Assembly (NCBI GenBank): GCA_001275005.1
Contig: JWZX01002453.1
Span: 1 to 44,094, forward strand
Origin: Chrysochromulina tobinii
Lineage: Eukaryota; Haptophyta; Prymnesiales; Chrysochromulinaceae
Direction: 5' to 3'
Length of the DNA stretch: 44,094 nt
The notes under the pieces were generated by a model. That model was not told the origin of the DNA. It did not search any database and worked only from the letters and a program-made list of their open reading frames with translations. Positions 27,141 through 36,369 of the stretch are shown here, piece after piece (within the stretch, counting starts at the first letter, position 1; the number at the start of each line of letters is the position of its first letter). Both the position numbers and the translations under genes were made by a program.

Positions 27141-30100
27141 TTATCTGCTCGCGCTCCCCGGGTAGCTCGCACCTGCCACCGCGCCCGCTCCGTCGACGTC
27201 CGCCTGCAGGCGCAGCACCGGCTCTGGCTCTGACTCTGGCGGCGGCGCACGCGGCTGCACGGGCTCGGGGAAGCCCATCGCCTGACGGAAGGCGGCATTC
27301 GCCTCGAGCTCGAGCTCATGCTGCGAGAGAACCCGTGGCTTGAAGTCTTTGGGTGCGTCGGGGGGCACAGTCTGCTTCACCTTCCCCACAATCGATCCGA
27401 GCGGCTTTGAAAGCTTGGCGGCGCCGGCCGTGTATCGAGCCTCGTAGCCCAATGGGAGGCGCACGTGGCTCGGCTCGATCGGCGGTTGAGGATCAGCCCA
27501 CTCGTGCTCACCATAACGCTGCGCGTCCAGGAGCGAGAGGGTGACCGAGGCGCCGTCGATGGCCTTGAGCTTCTTCTCCTGGCTGAGCTTGCCGAGGGCC
27601 CGCTGCCATTCGAGCACCGGTTGCACGGCAACCTGCCCGAGCGTCGCGAGCACCTCTGCGCTTGGCGTCCCGTCAAACAGCGGGAGGACGTGCACACCCG
27701 AGTCGACTCGGACCTGCCCATCATGACGGACCTTGGTGAAGATGGGCATGACGGACCATCCCTTGGACAAGAGGGTGCTCGGCACCGTCGGCTTCTCGAG
27801 AGCGCGCACGTCGACGATCAGCAGTGCCGACGGGTCGAGGGGCACCTCGGGCAGGTGTGACGCGCGACCCGGCCAGATGGGCGCACGTAGGTCCGCGCTG
27901 AAGTCGTGTGCCTCCGTGATTCGAAAGCGATCGCTCTGGACCTCACGCGGTGTCTTATAGAGGGAGCCGGGCGGGTGGACAGAGAGAATGGCCCAGCACA
28001 TCGCAGTGGGCGGCGCCAGCCCCGCGGCGCTCCGGCACCCAATTTGAATGCCCGCTGCTGCGCTGTAGGGTGCGAAGCGTCGCAGATTGTACGGCGGCGC
28101 CTCGGAGATGAGTATAGCGCCGTTGGGGTCGCCTAACTTGCGGCGGAGCCACGCGTCTGCCTCGTCCACCCCACCCACATCGCGCGCCTCTGCCCCGATG
28201 GCATCCAGGCACTGCAGGGGCGACCGCTGCAGCCGCAGCCGGTAGAGCTCGAGCTCATTCTTGGTCGGGTAGCTTCGAGTCGAATCGTACGCACCAGTGG
28301 CGTACGCGGGCGCCGGCGGTATGGGCTGCTGCTGCAGGCGAGCCACGCGCTCGCGCTCGTCGATCACCACCACGTCGAGGTGACCGCTGCCGCCCTCGAT
28401 TTGCGGAGGACTCACTCGCGGACCCGGGAGGAGGCGCACGAGGAGGGTGGCACACGGCAAACGCGGACCCGTCGAGAGGCTCGCCTCGCTCACAGCGATG
28501 CCTCGACTGGCCTTGGCGAGCGAGCTGCCGAGATAGAGCGGCAGCTGGTACGCGCCCGTGCGCAGTGCAATCGCGGACTCGCGAGGCGATGTGGGCTGCG
28601 TGAGGGAGGTGTCGCCGAGGCGTGTGAAGAGGGCGAGCGGTGCATAGCCGAGCGTGACTGCCTCCTCGACGCCCTGGACGACCGCCAGCACGGTGAGCGC
28701 GAGCGTCGCGTTCGCAGGCAGGGCGGCGTCGCTCAGGTTCAGGCGCAGCGAAGGGTAGCGCGGCATACGAGCGTCCGAGAGGACCATGCATGGTGCGCGC
28801 GCCGAAGCGAGCACCATGCCACGCTCGTCGAGGAGGGTCGCTCGTACGCCACTCGCGACCACATCGTCGGGCAAGAAGCGCGCGCCGTCCACGACCAGTA
28901 CGGCGCCCTCGCCGTCATAAGCCAGCTGGTCCGATGGCACGCTGGGCTCTGGGGATTTGAGCCACGCGAGCGGTGGCACATTGGCATTGTCACGCGCTGA
29001 GCGCGTCGCGGAGGTAATCATCTCCCCGGGCACCTCGTCGAGCTTAGCGCCAAGCATGTCAAGCAGAGCGTCGGCGCTCGGCGCGGGCGGCTTACCGGTC
29101 GCGATACGAATCGTGAGCTCGCCTCGGAGATCGCCTCGGAGCTCCCCGCGCTCACCCGCGTCGCGTTGCGGGAGGGCGGCGAGCTCGCCAGGTCTCTCCG
29201 AGTTGGGTAGCATCACAGGGGGCGGGGACAGGCCGAGCGTGTGGAGGCCCGCATTGAGCCGCAGTATGCGCTCCGTCTTCTCGGTGCCGGCGAGAAAGCC
29301 GCCGCCACCGCCGCCGCCATCGGCTGCACTCGCACTCCCGAAGAGCGGCACCGTGGCCCACCCGACGACAGTGGATGCGAGCGGAGCCGAGAGGGCGGAG
29401 GGATTGGGCTGCGCGGGCGTTGACGGCACATTGACCTCGGCGACCACCTCGACGAGCAAGAGCGCCTCCGCAACTCCTTCCGAGTCCAGATTTGGTCGGA
29501 GGGTACGCCCCTCATACCATGAGAACTGCCAGCCTGGGAGTGCATCGGGATGCCCCATGGGCGCATACGTGCCGCCCGGCTGGCGCGCGCCTCGCTGGAC
29601 GAGGGAGAGGTGCACGCGCACCCCCGAGCCGCCACCACGCCGTACCGATTCGATGAGGGACTTCGGATCGTTCGGCGTCCATCCGACGAGACGCATAGGG
29701 CGCACATCCACACCCTTGTCGTCCTCAAAGGGGGGGAGCGGCGCCTGCACGGGCGGCGGCCTTGGCAGCGGCGGCTCGGACGGAGCCGCCTTTGGAGGCT
29801 CGCCAGCGGGAGCGACGGCCGTTGTCGCCAGCTCGTCCAGCGCGGGCGCTCCCGTATCGGGCGCCGTGGTGGGCGCACCCGGCGTGGCCGGCGTGGCCGG
29901 TGTGGCCGGTGTGGCTGGCGCTTCGAGTGTGACGAGACCCTGACCGCGCCGGTGACGCGACAGGTTGCGCTCGCGAATCCAGCCCTCGCCCAAGCTGGCG
30001 TGCCTGTCGACAGGCCCGCGGATGCGCGCGTAGCTGTTGGCCATCTCGAGTATCTCGACTTGCACGTCGTTGAGCACATGCTGACCGGTGAAGTCAGACG

Positions 30101-32780
30101 CGTCCTCCGGCTTCATCCGCAGCCGCGTGCCGTCGGTAAAGAAAGGGTTGAGCGTGAAGACGGACTCACCCACCTTGAAGGGTTCCTTGACGCCGCCGGC
30201 GGCAGCGACGGCAGCGGCGGCAGCGGCGGCAACAGCAGCGGCGGCGGCGCGCTCGGCCTCGAACGGAGAGGTGTAGATGGAGGCGGTGCGCTCGGGGTCG
30301 ACGGCAAAGGCGCGGTTGCGTTCCATGTCCGCGGTGAGGGCGAGTCGCATGTAGAGGGCGACGTTGGGCACGGCCACACGTGTGCTTGGGTCGCTCGCTA
30401 CAGCGAGGGGCGGCATGCTTAATTCGAGCTTCCAAAAGCCCGCACGCAGCGCGCCGTTGGGTGTGAACACGGGGAGCGAGCACCAGCCGACCGGCACAGT
30501 GGTCGACTGCCCGCCAGAGTCGGCGGAGGGCGCAAGCACCTTGTGCAGCTCGAGGACGAGCGACGTCTGAGGGCTCGGCGCGAGGTGCAGAAACTGGCGC
30601 CGAATCGCGAGGAGCGAGCGCGTGAAGCCACCGGCCATCGCCTCGCACTCGACGGCGGGGAGCGTCTTGACGGCACCAAGCGGCTCGACGCCATTGTACA
30701 GGGTGTACGCGAGCAAGCACTGGGAGGTGACCCAAGGCAGCCCAGTCACAAAGTCGAAGAAGGCGCACATTCCCGCGGCTTCCTCGTACGGAACCCCAGG
30801 CAACGTCGACGAGGGCAGCGAGGTCGGGCCCAGGGAGGTGGGCCCGTTACGCAGCAGCTCGCGCTGGACACGCGCCTCGACAAGGGCTCGCTTTTGCTCC
30901 CGCATCCACTCGTCGTGCTTCGTGCTCTCTTCCGCCTCCTTGGCCCTTGTGGCGGCTGCCTCCTTGGCCGACCGTAAGCGCTCGCGCTCCTCGATCATCT
31001 CCCGCTCGTGCCGCAGCTTGGCGAGCTCGCTCTCGTACTTGATCTGCCGGCGCGCGAAGGCATCCTCCTCGCGCTCGCGCGTCGACGGGCGCAGCCGGCC
31101 GTTCGCGTGCTGCTGAGAACTCAGCAGCTCGCTCAGCGCGTCCGGCGGCGCCGGCGGCAGCGACACCCCTGACGCGTGCCGGAGCCCAGTTACTGCGGCC
31201 TCGAGTTGGCGCGCGTGAGCCTCGCGAGCCTCTACGGCCCTCTGTAACGCAGCCAGCTGCACAGCCAGCGGGCCATCCATCGCCGCCGCCGCTGCATAGT
31301 AGGGCGGGGCGTACGAGAGCGGCGCTGCGGGCGGAGGCGGAGCCCAAAGTGGCGGAGGCGCTCCGAAGAAGCCGGCGGCCGAGGGGGCTACTGGCGGCGC
31401 GCCACAAGCGGCCGTGCTGTGCGCCTCGGATGCCACGCCGGTGACCGGTGCGAGGCGTGTCACGTCCCGCTGGAGCTGCTCGAGCTTGTGCAGCAGCTGC
31501 GGATTCTGGCCGCCCGCGGCCGCGTACGCTGCCCGCAGTTCCACCAAATCAGCCTCCAGTGTCGGCTCCAGTCTCGCCGCCTCTGCTCGCTCCGCCGCTC
31601 CGAGGGCCACGGTGCGTGGCGGCGGCGGCGGCGAGGGAGGAGCGATGATGCTCGTGGGTGCGCTCGGGGTGGGGCTCGGGGGTGCGACGCCCGCAGGTGC
31701 GCGCGCCGTCGTCGCAAGCGGCGGCGCATGCAGCGCTCGTGCCTCAATGCCCTCGGTCAACACGCCATGCAGCTCGAGTTGTGATCGGAGCTCCGCCAGC
31801 CGCCGCTCATCGTCCGCCTGCTGCGCACGTAGCTGCCGCATTGCCAGGCTCTGCGCGCCGCCACCGCCGCGCGTCGGGCTGCCTGGGCCGCCGCCGCTGC
31901 CGTCGCCCCTAGCGCCGTTGGCGCCGCCCGTGCCGCTCACGTCGGCGTGGTCACGCCGCGCCGCCGTCCCTGCTTGCGCCTCATCGTACGCGAGGAGCTG
32001 CTCGCGCCGCGTCTGCTCGAAGGCCTGCTGCTGCCGCCGCAGCCGCACGTGCTCGAGATCGCTCTGCCGGCGTCTCTCCGCATTCTCCAGCATGAGGGCC
32101 TGCCGCTCCGCTTCCGCCTCCGGGCTCAACCGCTGCAGGTTTGCAGCGGCAACCTGTGTGCGTGCCTCGAGCATGGCTTTGGAGGCGGCCACGGTGCCCG
32201 ACTGCAGCTCCGCCAGCGCTGCCTGCACGCCCAGCGCCTCGTCCGCGAGCCGCGCGCGAGCCGCCGCGAGATCCTCCTGCTGGCGCTGCAGCTCGGCGAG
32301 CTCCTTGTGCTGCTGCCGCTGCCTGAACTTGAGCTCGGCGGCCTCGGCGAAGCGTTCGGCCGCGCGCAGCTGGACGCGCGCCTGCAGCTCCACCGTGCGG
32401 TGCGCCGCCAGCTGCGCCTCGAGCATCTGCTGATGCACCTCCGCCTTTGCGCGCTGCTCCTTGAGGCGCAAGGCCGCGCGCTCCGCGGCTTCCTCTCTCG
32501 CCCGCCGCTCTTCGGTGCGCTCAGCAGCCTCGCGCGCGATCTTGGCGCGCAGCTCCGATACGCTCAGCCCGATCACATCGTCCGACAGCGCTGACAGCCC
32601 CTTGCTCAGCGCGTTGACAGCGTCCTCGTCGAGCGACCCGGCGATCGCACCCCTCGCCTCCTTGCGCTGGGCGAGCACCTGCCGGTGCAGAACGGAGCCC
32701 TGACAGAATTTGTTGCGGTGGGTGTCGAGCTTGGCCTGCGTGTTGAACGCTATGCCACAGAGATCGCACATGGCCATCAT
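27141..32780 (-). CDS. CCDC17-like zinc-finger/coiled-coil protein, giant form
   Basis: ATG 32780 starts an intron-free 1,879-residue protein. A C2HC-type finger (C5, C8, H21, C26: MCDLCGIAF to HRNKFCQG) opens it, as in animal CCDC17. Long Arg/Glu/Ala-rich coiled coils follow (about 60-270, 330-360, 400-440, 500-640). A block at about 660-840 (YEEAAGMCAFFDFVTGLPW, then VGWCSLPVFTPNG) resembles the conserved C-terminal region of CCDC17. Downstream is an SH3-like stretch (about 865-935, ending GEGWIRERNL). Several beta-rich, C2-like units follow, each with a GW-x-xxP-x-F strand (VVGWATVPLF, TLGYAPLALF, KGWSVMPIF) and a later G-x-H-x-LPLF-type strand. CCDC17 is poorly characterised; in animals it is linked mainly to ciliated tissues, so a flagellar role is plausible (inference). 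This version is about three times the human length. It is divergent from the IQ gene. Confidence 0.8.
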   Translation of the reverse strand: MMAMCDLCGIAFNTQAKLDTHRNKFCQGSVLHRQVLAQRKEARGAIAGSLDEDAVNALSKGLSALSDDVIGLSVSELRAKIAREAAERTEERRAREEAAERAALRLKEQRAKAEVHQQMLEAQLAAHRTVELQARVQLRAAERFAEAAELKFRQRQQHKELAELQRQQEDLAAARARLADEALGVQAALAELQSGTVAASKAMLEARTQVAAANLQRLSPEAEAERQALMLENAERRRQSDLEHVRLRRQQQAFEQTRREQLLAYDEAQAGTAARRDHADVSGTGGANGARGDGSGGGPGSPTRGGGGAQSLAMRQLRAQQADDERRLAELRSQLELHGVLTEGIEARALHAPPLATTARAPAGVAPPSPTPSAPTSIIAPPSPPPPPRTVALGAAERAEAARLEPTLEADLVELRAAYAAAGGQNPQLLHKLEQLQRDVTRLAPVTGVASEAHSTAACGAPPVAPSAAGFFGAPPPLWAPPPPAAPLSYAPPYYAAAAAMDGPLAVQLAALQRAVEAREAHARQLEAAVTGLRHASGVSLPPAPPDALSELLSSQQHANGRLRPSTREREEDAFARRQIKYESELAKLRHEREMIEERERLRSAKEAAATRAKEAEESTKHDEWMREQKRALVEARVQRELLRNGPTSLGPTSLPSSTLPGVPYEEAAGMCAFFDFVTGLPWVTSQCLLAYTLYNGVEPLGAVKTLPAVECEAMAGGFTRSLLAIRRQFLHLAPSPQTSLVLELHKVLAPSADSGGQSTTVPVGWCSLPVFTPNGALRAGFWKLELSMPPLAVASDPSTRVAVPNVALYMRLALTADMERNRAFAVDPERTASIYTSPFEAERAAAAAVAAAAAAAVAAAGGVKEPFKVGESVFTLNPFFTDGTRLRMKPEDASDFTGQHVLNDVQVEILEMANSYARIRGPVDRHASLGEGWIRERNLSRHRRGQGLVTLEAPATPATPATPATPGAPTTAPDTGAPALDELATTAVAPAGEPPKAAPSEPPLPRPPPVQAPLPPFEDDKGVDVRPMRLVGWTPNDPKSLIESVRRGGGSGVRVHLSLVQRGARQPGGTYAPMGHPDALPGWQFSWYEGRTLRPNLDSEGVAEALLLVEVVAEVNVPSTPAQPNPSALSAPLASTVVGWATVPLFGSASAADGGGGGGGFLAGTEKTERILRLNAGLHTLGLSPPPVMLPNSERPGELAALPQRDAGERGELRGDLRGELTIRIATGKPPAPSADALLDMLGAKLDEVPGEMITSATRSARDNANVPPLAWLKSPEPSVPSDQLAYDGEGAVLVVDGARFLPDDVVASGVRATLLDERGMVLASARAPCMVLSDARMPRYPSLRLNLSDAALPANATLALTVLAVVQGVEEAVTLGYAPLALFTRLGDTSLTQPTSPRESAIALRTGAYQLPLYLGSSLAKASRGIAVSEASLSTGPRLPCATLLVRLLPGPRVSPPQIEGGSGHLDVVVIDERERVARLQQQPIPPAPAYATGAYDSTRSYPTKNELELYRLRLQRSPLQCLDAIGAEARDVGGVDEADAWLRRKLGDPNGAILISEAPPYNLRRFAPYSAAAGIQIGCRSAAGLAPPTAMCWAILSVHPPGSLYKTPREVQSDRFRITEAHDFSADLRAPIWPGRASHLPEVPLDPSALLIVDVRALEKPTVPSTLLSKGWSVMPIFTKVRHDGQVRVDSGVHVLPLFDGTPSAEVLATLGQVAVQPVLEWQRALGKLSQEKKLKAIDGASVTLSLLDAQRYGEHEWADPQPPIEPSHVRLPLGYEARYTAGAAKLSKPLGSIVGKVKQTVPPDAPKDFKPRVLSQHELELEANAAFRQAMGFPEPVQPRAPPPESEPEPVLRLQADVDGAGAVAGASYPGSASR

Positions 32781-33152
32781 CCCCTATTGTGTAGCGCCAC
32801 CAAGCTTGCGCCACCTTTAGAGTCCGTCGGCCGCGGAGAGGGCAGTTATGTTCGGGGACGTTCGTTCACATTCACAACTCACCAACACACGTACGAACGA
32901 AATCGCGCTCTCGTGACAAACAACACCTCGCACACGTTCACACTCGCTTCATTCTCATGCTCGCGAGGGGAAACGTTGTTCATAGTTGTTCATTCAGTGG
33001 CCATGACACCAACACGTAATGTTCATAGTATCTTGATGCATGAAAACCTCCTGTTGTCGGAAGGTGGTCTGCCGAATTGCCGTTTGGCGATTTAGCTTGC
33101 AGTTTGACGAAGCCGAGTTAGACTACATCCGCCACCTTGGCCGGTGCAGGAG
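32781..33152. promoter_or_regulatory. Divergent intergenic region (CCDC17-like / IQ protein)
   Basis: This 372-bp gap, AT-richer than the genes, lies between two divergent start codons. GTTCATAGT and TGTTCATAG recur at 32980-33032, and CACACGTTCACACTCGC lies at 32932. These are candidate promoter elements shared by the two genes; none is a recognised factor site. Confidence 0.4.
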
Positions 33153-35996
33153 ATGGCCGCCTGCTCTGCGAGGCGGTGGGCCGGCACGCCGTCTTCGAGT
33201 CGCCCAGACTACTTTGATCGGCTGATCACGCAGCTCGATGCGGAGCTGCCATTCAGCCACATGATCTCCCTCAAGCGGCACAGCGAGCTTTCGGATGCAC
33301 GCAAGACCATCGCGTTGCAACGCCGGTATTGGGCTGCAGCAGACGACAGGGATGTTGTAGCCGGCATTGGCCGCTGCAGCAACGCCGTGAACGCCATCCT
33401 CTCTACCGGCAAGCCTTTTGAATCGAACAGGACCAAGGCGCCGAACTTTGAGGATCTCGTGGCCACGCGCCGCGCCGACCTCGCGCTGGCGCGCCGCTCG
33501 CTGTGGGGCACTCCGGCCTTCGCATCCTCGCCCGGGTCGTGCCTCCTCGACGACTCCCAGCGCCCAGCGGTCGAGCCGATCGATCCGTACAGCCGCGAAA
33601 CTCTGGGCGGCCACGTCGTGGCGCGGCGGCATGCCGCGATGTACGCGATGGCGGGTGGTGCGGCCGAGATGAGCGGCGGAGGCGTGCTTCGCCCCTCGAG
33701 CAGCGCTCCGTCCCTCGCGTCGCTGCCACCACCGCCGCCGCCTCTGCCGCCGCCACCACCACCACCACCCCGGAGTGGCGGTGGGAGCGCCTCCCCAAAG
33801 CACAGGAATGGCCTAATTAGGGGGGACGCGGCCGACGACGGTCTGTACGCAGCCCTATTGAACGCTGTCGAAGCCGAGGGTGCGCCCAGCGGCCGCGGCG
33901 GTGACCGCGGCGGCGGCCGCGGCGGCGGCCGCCCCACAGCGTGTAGTGCGGACGTTTCATTGGTTCTGGCGGCATCAGCGGCGTTTGAGCGGCGCGCGTT
34001 TGCATGTGAGGCGCTGCGCAGCGGCGGGCTCGGGGTGCTTGGGGATGGACGTTATACCTCCGCGGCTCCATCGTGGGCGGCCGAGGCGTGGGGCGAGGAC
34101 CTAGGCGGCGAGGGCACAGGAGGCGCCCACGCCGGCGCGCGTGCTCGGCTCGCTGTGGTGCGCAACGCGAGCCTGCGCCACACCGGCCGCAGCACCTACG
34201 TGAGCTGTGCGGCCAGTCAGCCGCGCTCCGAGGTGCGCTTGGCCGCCGATGCCTTGCGATCCTTAGACCAGGCTGAGCAGCGCGCTCTGGTTGCGCATGA
34301 AGAGAGGAACGCCGCGTTGATGGCTGCATCAGAGGCAGCTTCGCTAGCGGCGTGGGAGGCGACGTCGTGCTGTGGACAGCAGGTCCAACCGCCCGTCGAT
34401 GCCTCTGCAAGTGCAGGCGGCGAGAAGTCAACAGCGCCATCCCAAGCGCCGCCAAAGGCATCTAAATCTCCATCGCCGTCCAAATCCTCGTCGCACCCGC
34501 GCCCTGCTAGTGCGAGAGGGACTGTCACCAAGGACAAGGAGACGCTAGCGGCCACGAAGCTGCAGGCGATCAAGCGCGGCCAGTCGGCACGCTCGGAGGC
34601 TGCTGCGATGCGCAAGGGTGGGACTGTCACCAAGGACAAGGAGACGCTAGCGGCTACGAAGCTGCAGGCGATCAAGCGCGGCCAATCGGCACGCTCGGAG
34701 GCTGCTGCGATGCGCAAGGGGGGGGCTGTCACCGTCAGGGCTGGGAGCGGTGGAGCGACCGGCGCTGTTATGCGCGCTGACGAGGCGCGCGCCGCTCCCG
34801 ATCCCTCGGCGTGCGCATCCGAGGCCACCCACACAGCCCTCGGCACTGCAGCGGCGTGCGCATCCGAGGCCACCCACACAGCCCTCGGCACTGCAGCGGC
34901 GTGCGCATCCGAGGCCACCCACACAGCCCTCGGCACTGCAGACGCGCCGAGCTGCGCCAACCGCTTGCGCCTGCTGCACCGCTGGTCGGCGGCACACGGC
35001 ACTCACTCCCCCGTAGGGCGCGGCACCATCGTCGACGGCACCGAGATCCTGCCGCCACGCCGTCGCAAGCGCTGGTACATGGTGGTCGCTTGCCTGCTCC
35101 GAAAGCGCGGTGGGCGTGACGAGACCGTACTGGTGGACTTGCTCGAGGGCACACACGTCTTCCGATTTGGGCAGACGAGCACGCAGCAGCATGGCGCCGT
35201 CACGAGCGCACCGACGGCACGTGCGCCTGGCTTCGAGGTGTTTGATGACGTGTCAGCCGCCCTCGCGCGCACCGTGCCGATGAGCGCTCGCCACGTGCAC
35301 GCCCCGCGCGCCCTGATCGAGGCGTACGTGGGAGGGCTGCCACGTGTCGAGGACGACGGGCGAGCCTTCTTTGTGCAGGTGACGCCCATCAGGCTGCTCG
35401 CCAATCCGTACCGGTACGCTCGCATGGTCGAGGCCTTGTTTGGAAGCCCCTTGCCCGCGCCGATGGTGCCGCAACCGCCCGCCTCGGGCGCTGCGTTGGG
35501 ATTCGGACATCCCGGATACCAAACAGCCCACGTCTCCGGAGCCCACGCCCCCGGATCTGCCGAGAGCGAGCCGAGCGCGCCGGCACGCACGGGCGACCCG
35601 GTGACGGATGCCTTTCTCGAGGCCCTCGACACGTCGCGTCATGATCCGAGCGCCCTTGAGCGCGCGGTGGCGGCCCTCGCGCAGAGCGAATACGTCGAGG
35701 GGAACGTTGTGCTTGCCCGCCAGCCGCCGCACATGGTCGCCAAGACGCCCGCCACACTCATGTCCCCCGCTGACAATGCAGCAGACGCGGTGGGCAGGGC
35801 CGAGGCGGCGGGCGCGTGGGGCAGCATGTACACGCGCACCAGCTGGGCGGCGCTCGGGGCGCCCAAGGCCCTGAGTGGGCCGGTGATGTCACGCGCCGTG
35901 CCGAGGGCGGCGGGCGCGGGCCGTCTGACGGGTCGTAGTGGCCGAGGTGCGCTCGCGCTCCGCGAACATGCGCGCGGACGGGGCGGGCGGGCGTAG
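33153..35996 (+). CDS. IQ-motif protein of unknown function
   Basis: ATG 33153 (MAACSARRWAG) gives 947 residues; the frame upstream starts only at GTG. The N-terminal 130 residues (PDYFDRLITQLDAELPF and onward) are predicted helical and unfamiliar. A poly-Pro run (about 195-210) and Gly-rich linker follow. Two tandem copies of a 34-residue unit (about 456-523) contain ATKLQAIKRGQSAR, matching the IQ motif that binds calmodulin or EF-hand light chains. Three 15-residue copies of ACASEATHTALGTAA follow. The C-terminal third (about 610-760: RWYMVVACLLRK, FRFGQTST, PRALIEAYVGGLP, FFVQVTPIRLL) looks like a folded domain but I do not recognise it. It shares a divergent promoter region with the CCDC17-like gene, hinting at a cytoskeletal or flagellar role (inference). 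Confidence 0.75.
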   Translation: MAACSARRWAGTPSSSRPDYFDRLITQLDAELPFSHMISLKRHSELSDARKTIALQRRYWAAADDRDVVAGIGRCSNAVNAILSTGKPFESNRTKAPNFEDLVATRRADLALARRSLWGTPAFASSPGSCLLDDSQRPAVEPIDPYSRETLGGHVVARRHAAMYAMAGGAAEMSGGGVLRPSSSAPSLASLPPPPPPLPPPPPPPPRSGGGSASPKHRNGLIRGDAADDGLYAALLNAVEAEGAPSGRGGDRGGGRGGGRPTACSADVSLVLAASAAFERRAFACEALRSGGLGVLGDGRYTSAAPSWAAEAWGEDLGGEGTGGAHAGARARLAVVRNASLRHTGRSTYVSCAASQPRSEVRLAADALRSLDQAEQRALVAHEERNAALMAASEAASLAAWEATSCCGQQVQPPVDASASAGGEKSTAPSQAPPKASKSPSPSKSSSHPRPASARGTVTKDKETLAATKLQAIKRGQSARSEAAAMRKGGTVTKDKETLAATKLQAIKRGQSARSEAAAMRKGGAVTVRAGSGGATGAVMRADEARAAPDPSACASEATHTALGTAAACASEATHTALGTAAACASEATHTALGTADAPSCANRLRLLHRWSAAHGTHSPVGRGTIVDGTEILPPRRRKRWYMVVACLLRKRGGRDETVLVDLLEGTHVFRFGQTSTQQHGAVTSAPTARAPGFEVFDDVSAALARTVPMSARHVHAPRALIEAYVGGLPRVEDDGRAFFVQVTPIRLLANPYRYARMVEALFGSPLPAPMVPQPPASGAALGFGHPGYQTAHVSGAHAPGSAESEPSAPARTGDPVTDAFLEALDTSRHDPSALERAVAALAQSEYVEGNVVLARQPPHMVAKTPATLMSPADNAADAVGRAEAAGAWGSMYTRTSWAALGAPKALSGPVMSRAVPRAAGAGRLTGRSGRGALALREHARGRGGRA
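34521..34724 (+). repeat. 102-bp coding tandem duplication (IQ units)
   Basis: ACTGTCACCAAGGACAAGGA at 34521 recurs at 34623 with near identity over 102 bp. Each copy encodes one 34-residue IQ unit. A third, decayed start (GCTGTCACCGTCAGG) follows at 34725. The near identity suggests a recent duplication. Confidence 0.85.
34811..34945 (+). repeat. 45-bp coding tandem repeat, three copies
   Basis: GTGCGCATCCGAGGCCACCC starts identical units at 34811, 34856 and 34901. Each encodes the 15 residues CASEATHTALGTAAA in frame. The copies are almost perfect, so number may vary between strains. Confidence 0.85.
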
Positions 35997-36369
35997 TCCC
36001 ATGAAGTAGTCCCATGAAGTAGTCCGTAGGAGGACCGCCCACGCGGATCGCCGTGTCGAATGGCCGTGGTCACCCCCGAAGACAGAGCTCGACAGTCATC
36101 CACAAATCGCTAATCGGTCACCCCCGTGCCCGTCGCGGGGCCCGCGTCGGGCGATCGGCGCGCCGGACGGCGAACGGCGCGAGTGAGCGGGTGACTGTGA
36201 AAACGGGTATACACGCAAAACGCTGTATATGAGAAATACGTAGTTTTTAGTAAGTTAACGCTCCCGGTCGGTCCCGGAAGCGAAGATCAGTTGCGTGGGC
36301 CTGCGGCCGCGCTGGGACGGCTAGTGGGGAGTCATCTAAAGTCTAGAATATCTGCAATGAGATACGCCT
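35997..36369. other. Convergent intergenic region with 13-bp tandem repeat
   Basis: GTAGTCCCATGAA repeats (35993-36018, with a third partial copy) begin at the stop codon of the IQ gene, so its TAG is inside the repeat. Beyond this the gap contains AT-rich sequence (36205-36260) and no recognisable gene. Confidence 0.5.
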
